Of a stretch of DNA of 64,000 nt, positions 26,182-33,371 are shown piece by piece. The position numbers and the translations under genes were made by a program. The stretch comes from Dokdonella sp041395345 (GTDB taxonomy: Bacteria > Pseudomonadota > Gammaproteobacteria > Xanthomonadales > Rhodanobacteraceae): NCBI RefSeq assembly GCF_041395345.1, contig NZ_JAWLAR010000012.1, forward strand, positions 1 to 64,000, written 5' to 3'. The notes beneath the pieces were generated by a model, which was not told the DNA's origin, made no database searches, and saw only the letters and a list, made by a program, of their open reading frames with translations. Each line of letters opens with the position of its first letter. Within the stretch, counting starts at the first letter, position 1.

Positions 26182-26823
26182 TCAGCGCATGAGGATCCGG
26201 CGCGGCTTTATCGGAAGCCGTCCGCGCCAGTACTGGATGATCACGAACCCCGCGGCCATGCCACCGAGATGGGCAAAATGCGCGACGCCGGCCTGGCTTC
26301 CGGTTACACCCAGATAGAGTTCGATGACGCCATAGCCGGTCACAAAAACCCAGGCCGGCATCGGAATCGGTGGAAACAGCAACATGATGCGCTGATGCGG
26401 AAACATCATGCCGAACGCCAGCAGGATTCCGAAAACGCCACCCGATGCCCCAAGCGTCGGGTAAAACCCGCCGGTAAACGCATGAATGACGAACAGCTGC
26501 GCGATCGCCGCACCGACTACGCAGGTCAGGTAATAGACAAGGAACGGGCGCGAGCCGAACAGGCGCTCGATCGCTCCGCCGAACATCCATAGCGCCAGCA
26601 TGTTGAAAAGCAGATGCGTCAGGCCTCCATGCAGGAATCCATAGGTGAGCAACTGCCAGATCTCGAATCCGACCGATCCTCCTCCCTGAATCAGGCGTTC
26701 CGGCCCCATCGGCCACAGCGCGAACAGGATGACCAGCTGCTCGCCGATCAGCATTTGCAGGAGATAGATCACGCCATTGGCGATCAGCAGGTTGCGGGTA
26801 ACGGGCGGCAGGTCGAAGGGCAT
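26182..26823 (-). CDS. Rhomboid family intramembrane serine protease
   Basis: A 213-residue protein with six predicted membrane helices. The catalytic Ser lies in GASGGVFGILLAFG and the catalytic His in VAHFAHLGGMAAG. The helix-2 motif FLHGGLTHLLFNMLALWMFG gives the conserved HxxxN oxyanion residues. Rhomboids cut membrane proteins within the bilayer; the substrate here is unknown. It ends 18 bases upstream of folC on the same strand and may be co-transcribed. The N-terminus is short, without an extra cytoplasmic domain. Confidence 0.93.
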   Translation of the reverse strand: MPFDLPPVTRNLLIANGVIYLLQMLIGEQLVILFALWPMGPERLIQGGGSVGFEIWQLLTYGFLHGGLTHLLFNMLALWMFGGAIERLFGSRPFLVYYLTCVVGAAIAQLFVIHAFTGGFYPTLGASGGVFGILLAFGMMFPHQRIMLLFPPIPMPAWVFVTGYGVIELYLGVTGSQAGVAHFAHLGGMAAGFVIIQYWRGRLPIKPRRILMR

Positions 26824-26921
26824 GCGGACTCCTTGCTAGTCGGACGATGGTGACACGGAGGCACACCGGTGTTCCAACGTCGAGGCAAACTTCACGGGTT
26901 TCAACAGCTGGCCTTGCCGGA

Positions 26922-27269
26922 TCAGTTCCAGGCGTCCGGTGACCACAACTCCGAATCCAGATCACGCTGCCAGCCGAATTGCACGAGATTCACCCGAACC
27001 CCGGACAAGGCCACGCCCTCGGCAAGCAATCTTCGCTTCTGCTCCCGAAACGCCTTGCTGCCGGGCGGAAAAGCGAGACGACCGTCTGCACGGACCACCC
27101 GATGCCAGGGCAACCCCACCCCCTCGCCCGCCTCGCGCAATACTCGACCCACCAGACGCGCTCGCCCCGGCAAGCCGGCCCTGTGGGCAATTTCGCCATA
27201 GCTGGTCACGGATCCGCGCGAAATTCGCAGAATCACAGCTTGAATGGACTGCTGATCAGGATTCGACAT
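26922..27269 (-). CDS. atl: Alkyltransferase-like protein (MGMT fold, no active Cys)
   Basis: A 115-residue protein with the C-terminal domain of O6-alkylguanine-DNA alkyltransferase: VTSYGEIAHRAGLPGRARLVGRVL (DNA-binding helix with the Arg finger) and LPWHRVVRADGRL. The reactive PCHR Cys of true transferases is replaced by Trp (PWHR), exactly as in ATL/YbaZ proteins, which bind alkylated guanine and pass it to nucleotide excision repair. It cannot transfer alkyl groups itself. Start: the ATG giving MSNPDQQS, since the ten codons upstream lack conservation. Confidence 0.9.
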   Translation of the reverse strand: MSNPDQQSIQAVILRISRGSVTSYGEIAHRAGLPGRARLVGRVLREAGEGVGLPWHRVVRADGRLAFPPGSKAFREQKRRLLAEGVALSGVRVNLVQFGWQRDLDSELWSPDAWN

Positions 27270-27343
27270 GGGCTTCAGCCGGCATTGTGACCGGGACACT
27301 CCAGAGGCGATGGGCCGCGACCTCGGGGACTATTCGAGCTAGC

Positions 27344-27778
27344 ATGCGCCTAAACGAAATCCTGGAGAGTCCCGTGCAGAGCTTTGAACAGATCCGGTCC
27401 CACGTCAGCAACCTGCACACCATCCGCACGAATGATCCCTATCTGATCAGTTTTGATCTGCACCTCGAGCATGGTCGGCAGCAGGGCATCTATCTTGCGG
27501 AAATGGAAGGTGAGGATGGCCTGAAACATCTGCGCATTTCAACGCCCATTGGTCCTGCCACCGGCGTTGATCCGACACGCTGTCTGCGTTTCAACTGGGA
27601 ACAGCGAACCGGCTACCTTGCGATCAGCGATCTGGACGGATCGCCCTATCTGCATCTGGTCGAAAACCGCCCCTATTCCCTGCTGCATGGGGACGAACTG
27701 GATCGCGTCGTCAACGAGCTCGGGCAACTGGGCGACCGTCTCGAACAAGCCCTCTCGGCGGGTGGCGACTCGCTTTAG
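27344..27778 (+). CDS. Small cytoplasmic protein of unknown function
   Basis: A 144-residue protein I do not recognise. It has no signal peptide or membrane helix. The pattern LISFDLHLEHGRQQGIYLAEME, then LRISTPIGPA, then LRFNWEQRTGYLAIS, then a long C-terminal helix (LDRVVNELGQLGDRLEQAL), resembles the alpha-beta-alpha layout of YbjN/CesT-like chaperone folds; this is only a structural guess. Two starts are possible: ATG at 27344, or GTG at 27374, which has GGAG 8 bases upstream and would remove ten residues. Divergent from atl. Confidence 0.72.
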   Translation: MRLNEILESPVQSFEQIRSHVSNLHTIRTNDPYLISFDLHLEHGRQQGIYLAEMEGEDGLKHLRISTPIGPATGVDPTRCLRFNWEQRTGYLAISDLDGSPYLHLVENRPYSLLHGDELDRVVNELGQLGDRLEQALSAGGDSL

Positions 27779-27918
27779 GGCCCGGGAATCGGGAATCTGG
27801 AAGCTTGTCTTGCGTTGACGCCCGAGGAAATACCGCAGGTTGGCGGTGAGCGCCAGCGAGCTCCAACATCAACTGGTTGGAAGATCGCAACAGGCCGCAG
27901 CCGCTTGCAGTACCTGGC

Positions 27919-29055
27919 CTATGCCAGACCGAAGGCCTGCAGCAGTCGAACCAGCAGCCAGGCCAGCAAGCCGGTTACCGGAATGGTCAGCAGCCAGGCC
28001 CATACCATGCGCTCTACAACCGTCCATTTGATCGCTGAAAAGCGCTTGGCCGCGCCGACGCCCATGATGGCCGAAGAAATGTTGTGCGTGGTGGAGACCG
28101 GAATTCCGAAGTGACTGGCGGCAAGAATGACGCTGGCGGATGCCGTCTCGGCCGCAAAGCCATTGACCGGATGCAACTTGACCAGCTTGTGACCCAGCGT
28201 ACGAATGATGCGCCAGCCACCGGCAGCGGTCCCCGCAGCCATGGTCAGCGCGCACAGCACCTTGATCCAGACTGCGATTTCGAACTTGCTGTTCGGATCC
28301 TCTTCGATACGGAGGAAATTGAGCCAGCCCGGCAGATCGTCCAGCGTTCCTGCGGAGGTGGCGCCCACCAGGGCCAGCGCGATGATACCCATGGTTTTCT
28401 GGGCATCGTTCATTCCATGCGACAAACCCATGGCGCTCGCCGAGAGGATTTGTGCCTTGCCAAAGAAACCGTTCAGGAACTTCGGCCGGGAAAGGGTCTG
28501 CAGGACGCCCGAGCGATTGGCCATCGAGCTGACCAGGGCGAATATTCCGCCCATGATCGCGAATCCGAGGAAAAATCCGAGTAGCGGCGAACTGAACATC
28601 GGCACGACGACCTTGGGCAGCAAGCCCGTGCCTTGCCACCAGTGCTCTCCGCCCTGCCACCAGATGATGGATGTCCAGTCGTCATAGGCAGCGGCCAGCG
28701 CCGCACCGCACAAGCCACCCACGAGGGCGTGCGAGGAACTTGAAGGCAAACCCCACCACCAGGTGATCAGGTCCCAGATGATGGCACCGAGAAGGGCGCA
28801 GATAAGCACCTGCGGTGTCACCGCAACCACGCCGGCATCGACCAGGCCCGACGCGATGGTCTTCGCAACGGCGGTACCCAGGAGGGCACCGAACAGGTTC
28901 ATCACGGCAGCCAGAATCACGGCCTGCACCGGACTGAGTACCTTGGTCGCGACAACCGTTGCAATCGAGTTCGCGGTATCGTGGAAACCGTTGATGTACT
29001 CGAAAACGAGCGCAACGAAGATGACCAGAAAGACGAGGATCAGGCTCAGGGTCAC
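27919..29055 (-). CDS. pit: Low-affinity inorganic phosphate transporter, Pit family
   Basis: A 378-residue membrane protein of the PiT family, which imports metal-phosphate with protons. Both family signature repeats are visible: FEYINGFHDTANSIATVVAT near the N-terminus and SHGMNDAQKTMGIIAL in the middle, each followed by a helix pair. GLPSSSSHALVGGLCG and GIPVSTTHNISSAIMGVG are the paired inner motifs. It lies 21 bases after the DUF47 gene on the same strand, the usual pap-pit pair, and shares the Pho box at 29787-29804. Control by PhoB is inferred. Confidence 0.95.
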   Translation of the reverse strand: MTLSLILVFLVIFVALVFEYINGFHDTANSIATVVATKVLSPVQAVILAAVMNLFGALLGTAVAKTIASGLVDAGVVAVTPQVLICALLGAIIWDLITWWWGLPSSSSHALVGGLCGAALAAAYDDWTSIIWWQGGEHWWQGTGLLPKVVVPMFSSPLLGFFLGFAIMGGIFALVSSMANRSGVLQTLSRPKFLNGFFGKAQILSASAMGLSHGMNDAQKTMGIIALALVGATSAGTLDDLPGWLNFLRIEEDPNSKFEIAVWIKVLCALTMAAGTAAGGWRIIRTLGHKLVKLHPVNGFAAETASASVILAASHFGIPVSTTHNISSAIMGVGAAKRFSAIKWTVVERMVWAWLLTIPVTGLLAWLLVRLLQAFGLA

Positions 29056-29076
29056 GGAAGGTCCTTGCCGATTCGA

Positions 29077-29706
29077 TCAGGAGTTTTTCAGGGCAATGTG
29101 GTAAATCACGTTGCCGGCATCCCGACATCGATCAATGGCCTTTTCCAGCAGCTCGAATAGATCCTTGCGTACCATCAGCTGGGCCGCGTCGGCTGAATCG
29201 GAAAACAGGTTTCCATAGAGCTCAAGCAACAGCCGGTCCGCCTCGGCTTCGATCGATTGCATGCGTTCATTCAGCGAATGCATCACGTCGAGCTTGATGC
29301 CTCCACGCAGCTCGCCCACCATGCTCACGATGACGTCACAGGCTCGCTCGAGCATGGCCGCCTGCGCACCGTATTTGATATCCACCAATTGATCGGCGAA
29401 CAGGGCATGCCGTTCGGCGAATTTCTCGACGGTTTTCGGAATCTTGTAGAGGGCGCCAGCCAGGGCCTCGATGTCTTCGCGCTCAAGCGCGGTCACGAAG
29501 GTGTTGACCAATTCGAGATTGATCTGCGCGAAAAGATCCTTTTCACGCTTGCGGGCGACCCGGAACTGGTCCAGAGCCGGCGTTTCCGCACCCTCGTCCA
29601 GCATGGTGCCGAGTGCTCGCGCACTCAGTCGGGCGGCCTCTGCACTGGCCTCGAGCAGCCCATAGAACTTGTCACCCTTGCCGAAGATCGTTTGCAACGA
29701 GAACAT
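29077..29706 (-). CDS. DUF47 family PhoU-like protein, Pit partner
   Basis: A 209-residue helical cytoplasmic protein of the DUF47 (Pit accessory, PhoU-like) family. It begins MFSLQTIFGKGDKFYGLLEASAEAA, then runs in long helices with Asp/Glu/His clusters (REDIEALAGALYKIPKTVEKFAERH, LLEKAIDRCRDAGNVIYHI), as in PhoU where they bind metals. ATG at 29706 is used because the upstream in-frame extension to 29778 runs toward the promoter. Members regulate Pit activity. First gene of the DUF47-pit operon. Confidence 0.92.
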   Translation of the reverse strand: MFSLQTIFGKGDKFYGLLEASAEAARLSARALGTMLDEGAETPALDQFRVARKREKDLFAQINLELVNTFVTALEREDIEALAGALYKIPKTVEKFAERHALFADQLVDIKYGAQAAMLERACDVIVSMVGELRGGIKLDVMHSLNERMQSIEAEADRLLLELYGNLFSDSADAAQLMVRKDLFELLEKAIDRCRDAGNVIYHIALKNS

Positions 29707-30036
29707 GGAATGCTCCGAACCGGATTTGAAGGGGAAACGTGATCGATGTATGGCCGCGCGCTCCCCGCAGGCGGCCACCCCGCGATATTACAGTAATGTT
29801 ACAGCCGCGAATTCCCCGGCTGGAACTCTGTTCCCGTTCGGAGCAGGTGACCCCGCCGGATTCTGGCCTTGCCCATCAGCCCGGAAGCGCCAGGACTCCG
29901 GGAAACGCGGCCAACCGGGCGATTCGGCCACTCTGATGGGCAGGTACATGAGACCTCCTGGAAGCGGCTCTCGATTCCGCTGTCGCAACAGTGCCTCGAC
30001 GCGTTTCCAATTTCGCAGGTATGAGCAGAACCCTGC
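29707..30036. other. 330-base gap between the DUF47-pit operon and trmJ end
   Basis: Apart from the Pho box at 29787-29804 I see no gene. The 3' end of trmJ overlaps a short inverted pair (TGAGCAG-AACC-CTGCTCA, 30022-30039) without a T-run, a doubtful terminator. GC-rich palindrome-like words around 29890-29925 do not form a strong stem. Confidence 0.6.
29787..29804 (-). promoter_or_regulatory. Pho box upstream of DUF47-pit
   Basis: Read on the minus strand the sequence is CTGTAAC-ATTA-CTGTAAT: two 7-base direct repeats exactly 4 bases apart. The E. coli PhoB box is CTGTCAT-N4-CTGTCAT. Each half differs from that only at one or two positions. It ends 81 bases upstream of the DUF47 start, a normal distance for a PhoB-activated promoter. 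No clear -10 is seen downstream. With phoBR in the same window, regulation of phosphate import by PhoB is likely. Confidence 0.78.
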
Positions 30037-30807
30037 TCAATCTGTCCGGTCGTGGTGCGCCAGGCGCGCCATGCGCTGCGCATCCGCAAGTATTCCGCGC
30101 AGCACGCGCAGCTCGCGCTGATCCGGATGGGCTCGCAGGAACAGGCGACGCAATCGCTGCATGATCGTCGTTTCGGACCGGCCCTTGTGGAACTCGATAT
30201 CGTGCAGCGTCGTTGCGAGATGCTCGAAGAAGCCTTCGAGTTCGGCGGCAGTCGCGGGCTCGTCCGTGTTGCCCTTGCGCGGCGGCGTCCCCGCCAACGC
30301 TGCCATGCGTGCCTCATAGGCGAGGACCTGGACGGCCTGGGAGAGGTTCAGCGAGGAGTAACCGGGGTCGCTCGGGATGTGCACGGCAGCATGGCACAGC
30401 TTGATCTCGTCATTGCTGAGCCCCGAAGTTTCATTGCCGAATACGTAGGCGACTTCCCGCCCATGCGCAGCAGCGTCGACTACGCGTCTGGCCGCTTCCG
30501 CGGGCAGGAGCTCCTCGAGCGCCACCCCGCGAAGTCGCGCCGTGGCGCCGAGCACGAGGCTGCAATCTCCGATAGCCGATTCCAGCGAATCGAATCGACA
30601 CGCGGCTTCGAGCACATCGTCAGCACCAGCGGCCATGACATGGGCGTCGATATGCGGGAACGAGGCTGGAGATACCAGACAGAGTCGCGTGAACCCCATC
30701 GTCCGGATCGCCCGCGCGGAGCTGCCTATATTTCCGGGATGCGAAGTATTGGAAAGAACGAAGCGGACGTGCCTGGCGGCGGCCTCGGTGTTGGGCTGTT
30801 CAGCCAT
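30037..30807 (-). CDS. trmJ: tRNA (cytidine/uridine-2'-O-)-methyltransferase TrmJ
   Basis: A 256-residue SPOUT methyltransferase that methylates the ribose of nucleotide 32 in tRNA. The trefoil-knot SAM-binding motifs are present: FVLSNTSHPGNIGSSARA at the N-terminus, YVFGNETSGLSNDEI near residue 115-130, and IPSDPGYSSLNLSQAVQVLAYE. The C-terminal extension of about 90 residues is usual. ATG at 30807 gives MAEQPNTEA; the 28-codon upstream extension is unlikely. It is divergent from suhB, the same arrangement as in E. coli. Confidence 0.93.
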   Translation of the reverse strand: MAEQPNTEAAARHVRFVLSNTSHPGNIGSSARAIRTMGFTRLCLVSPASFPHIDAHVMAAGADDVLEAACRFDSLESAIGDCSLVLGATARLRGVALEELLPAEAARRVVDAAAHGREVAYVFGNETSGLSNDEIKLCHAAVHIPSDPGYSSLNLSQAVQVLAYEARMAALAGTPPRKGNTDEPATAAELEGFFEHLATTLHDIEFHKGRSETTIMQRLRRLFLRAHPDQRELRVLRGILADAQRMARLAHHDRTD

Positions 30808-31151
30808 CAGTAGTCGCGCTCCGCCTTCTTCAATCGATGTTCGCCATAGTTCGAAACCGCAGCGGCATGCTGGGCCCGCGCGTCGCCACACTCTCGCACA
30901 GACCGTCCCACTCAGTAGCCGTGCCCGCAGGCCGTGAGCTGCCCTGTCCGGAGCACGCCATTATCGCGTCGCAGGCTCAGCGTGTCTGCCCGACTTCCAG
31001 GCACGTCCGAATTCCGTCGAGGTCTCCTGCGCCATCTCTCGCGAATTCACGGACTTGGTGGCAATTGGCTGAATTTGGTAACCTTCCGGCCCCGCGCGCG
31101 GCTTGACCGTGCCGCGTTGCTCTTTTTCAGTCCACTTCCGACGGAACCAAC
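30808..31151. other. 344-base divergent promoter region between trmJ and suhB
   Basis: No gene is visible. It should hold promoters for both flanking genes, but I find only weak matches, and no strong hairpin. A short AT-rich stretch (TTGGCTGAATTTGGTAACC, near 31062-31080) sits closest to the suhB start. Confidence 0.55.
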
Positions 31152-31952
31152 ATGCCCAGACCCGCCGTAAACGTGGCGGTGCGCGCAGCGCGCGCCGCAG
31201 GCCAGATCATTCTGCGCTACATGAATCGCCTGGACAGCCTGGCGATCGTTGAGAAGCAACGGCTGGATTTTGCCTCGGAAGTGGATCGTGCGGCGGAAGC
31301 CGAAATCATCCGCGAACTGAAGCGCGCGTTTCCCGGCCACGGCATCCTCGCCGAAGAGTCCGGCGCACAAGGCAAGGGCAAGCATGTCTGGGTCATCGAT
31401 CCGCTGGACGGTACCCACAACTACCTGCGCGGATTTCCCCATTTCTGCGTATCGATCGCAATGCTGGAAAATGGCGAGCCGATGCACGGGGTTGTCTACG
31501 ATCCGCTGCGCGATGAGCTGTTTACCGCAAGCCGAGGCGACGGCGCCTATCTGAACGACCGGCGCATCCGTGTCAGCACCAGGCCCGACCTTGAAGGCGC
31601 CCTGCTGGTGACCGGATATCCGTATCGGCAGCGCGAGCATCTGGACGCCCAGATCGACATGACCCGCGCACTGCTTGGGCAGGCCGAAGACATTCGACGG
31701 ACGGGATCGGCCGCACTTGATCTGGCCTACGTCGCCAATGGCCGGGTCGATGGCTATTTCGAGACCGGGCTGCAACCCTGGGACATGGCCGCCGGCTGCC
31801 TTCTCGTTCGTGAAGCCGGTGGTCGTTATTCCGATTTCGTCGGACGCGATGGCATTCCCGACAATGGCAATCTGGTTGCTGGCGGCATCAAGGTCGCCGA
31901 AGCCATCGTCAAGACGATCGCCCCGCATGTGACGCCGGCACTGGCGCGCTGA
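31152..31952 (+). CDS. suhB: Inositol-1-monophosphatase family protein SuhB
   Basis: A 266-residue Mg-dependent phosphatase of the IMPase family. Metal ligands are in ILAEESG, in WVIDPLDGTHNYLRGFPHF, and in PWDMAAGCLLVREAGG near the C-terminus, all standard. In E. coli SuhB also joins the rRNA antitermination complex, and many lab phenotypes come from that role rather than inositol phosphate hydrolysis. The start ATG follows a purine stretch and the frame gives family length. Divergent from trmJ. Confidence 0.95.
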   Translation: MPRPAVNVAVRAARAAGQIILRYMNRLDSLAIVEKQRLDFASEVDRAAEAEIIRELKRAFPGHGILAEESGAQGKGKHVWVIDPLDGTHNYLRGFPHFCVSIAMLENGEPMHGVVYDPLRDELFTASRGDGAYLNDRRIRVSTRPDLEGALLVTGYPYRQREHLDAQIDMTRALLGQAEDIRRTGSAALDLAYVANGRVDGYFETGLQPWDMAAGCLLVREAGGRYSDFVGRDGIPDNGNLVAGGIKVAEAIVKTIAPHVTPALAR

Positions 31953-32175
31953 TGCGGTTGCTTGCGCTTCGCGAAAAAGCCGGAAAGCCAGACGACAATG
32001 AGCCGCTTCCAAAGAGGCTTCTTGTTCCAGCTAGCAGATAGGGTGGGATATGTTCGGCTCATCCCTGAGCCTCACCCTCCGCGCTGCGCGCTGCGGGCCA
32101 GCCATGCGGCTGTCCAAATTCATTCCTGATGAATTTGTCGAACCCAGGCGGGTTCGTCCACGCACCCCGCACCAT

Positions 32176-32306
<131 letters not shown>

Positions 32307-32321
32307 GGAAGTGGGCCGCGA

Positions 32322-32350
32322 ATCATACGGGCAGCTTCGCTGGCTGACAA
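32322..32350 (-). promoter_or_regulatory. Sigma-70 promoter of tRNA-Ser
   Basis: On the minus strand: TTGTCA (plus 32345-32350), 17 bases, TATGAT (plus 32322-32327). Both boxes match consensus at five of six positions. A GC-rich discriminator follows, as in stringently controlled stable-RNA promoters. The likely start is about 9 bases before the tRNA. Confidence 0.82.
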
Positions 32351-32386
32351 GCGTGGCGGCTCGCCTTCACCAATGCAGCCAACCCG

Positions 32387-33292
32387 TCACTGCACGGCGG
32401 GTGTCGATCCGCAGAACTGCTGGCGAACCTGCATGGCCTCGGGCATCCAGCTGTTGAGCTGCTGAATGCGGGTACCTTCGGCTGGATGGGTCGACATGAA
32501 TTCGGGCGGCTTGCCCTTGCCCATCGCGGCCATGCGCTCCCACAGCTTCGGCGCTTCTTCGGGGTTGAAGCAGGCAGCTGCGGCAAGCAGCAGACCGACC
32601 TTGTCCGCTTCCGACTCGTGGCTTCGGGAAAATGGCAGCAGGACACCATACTGGGCACCTGCGCCAATCGCAGCCATGACCATCTGGCGCTGGCCAGGAT
32701 CCATGTCACCGGTCGACATGCTTGCCGCGATGGAACCGATCTGCACGAGCTTTTGCTGTGCCATGCGCTCGCCACCGTGGCGAAGCAGGGCGTGTGCGAT
32801 CTCGTGGCCCATCACCACGGCCACTCCGTCGGTGTTTTTTGCCACCGGGATAATGCCCGTGTAGACGGCGATTTTTCCTCCGGGCAGGCAAAAGGCATTG
32901 GCCTCGTCGGACTCGATGACACTGGTCTGCCATTCGTACGCGCTCCAGTCCGTATTGGCAGGGGTTCCCTTGGTATCGGCCAGGTATTTCTCGACCTTGG
33001 GTGCCGCTGTTACCAGACGTTGCGCAATGTCCTGTATCTGCTGCGGCAGTTCTCCAGTCCGAACGACGCGCGATTGCTGGAGGATTTCGCGGTAGGACTG
33101 GATACCCAGTGCCGCCTCCTCCTGGGCCGTCGTATCGAGCAGCTGGTTGCGCCCGGTGAACGCGGCGTCATTGCTGTTGCTGAAATAGTAGTAGGCGAAA
33201 TACAGGCCGAACAGCAGGATTGGCCAGAGTTTCAGACCGCGCCGGCTGCGCTGCCCTCCATACGATGCGGAACGATTGCCAAAAGGTCCCAT
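32387..33292 (-). CDS. M48 family metalloprotease, membrane-anchored or lipid-facing
   Basis: A 301-residue zinc protease, the second M48 member here. From ATG 33292 it has a basic start and one hydrophobic helix (LWPILLFGLYFAYYYF, about residue 21-36), then the protease domain. Zinc site: MGHEIAHALLRHGGERM, with a third ligand in SHESEADKVGL. The GRNQLL segment near residue 49-54 is typical of LoiP/YcaL-type enzymes. In E. coli such proteases help outer-membrane quality control. A single N-terminal anchor facing the periplasm is predicted. It ends 37 bases upstream of the tRNA-Ser promoter and is co-oriented with the SUMF1 gene. Confidence 0.9.
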   Translation of the reverse strand: MGPFGNRSASYGGQRSRRGLKLWPILLFGLYFAYYYFSNSNDAAFTGRNQLLDTTAQEEAALGIQSYREILQQSRVVRTGELPQQIQDIAQRLVTAAPKVEKYLADTKGTPANTDWSAYEWQTSVIESDEANAFCLPGGKIAVYTGIIPVAKNTDGVAVVMGHEIAHALLRHGGERMAQQKLVQIGSIAASMSTGDMDPGQRQMVMAAIGAGAQYGVLLPFSRSHESEADKVGLLLAAAACFNPEEAPKLWERMAAMGKGKPPEFMSTHPAEGTRIQQLNSWMPEAMQVRQQFCGSTPAVQ

Positions 33293-33371
33293 GCTCAGAC
33301 TCCTGTTCAGTGCAACGATGCTCCGGTTGCGATCCGGTCCGAATTTTTCCACACAGCCGTCACGTCCGACA

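Noticed and set aside
30022..30039. TGAGCAG-AACC-CTGCTCA as trmJ terminator
   Set aside because: It overlaps the trmJ stop codon, has only seven pairs and no T-run.
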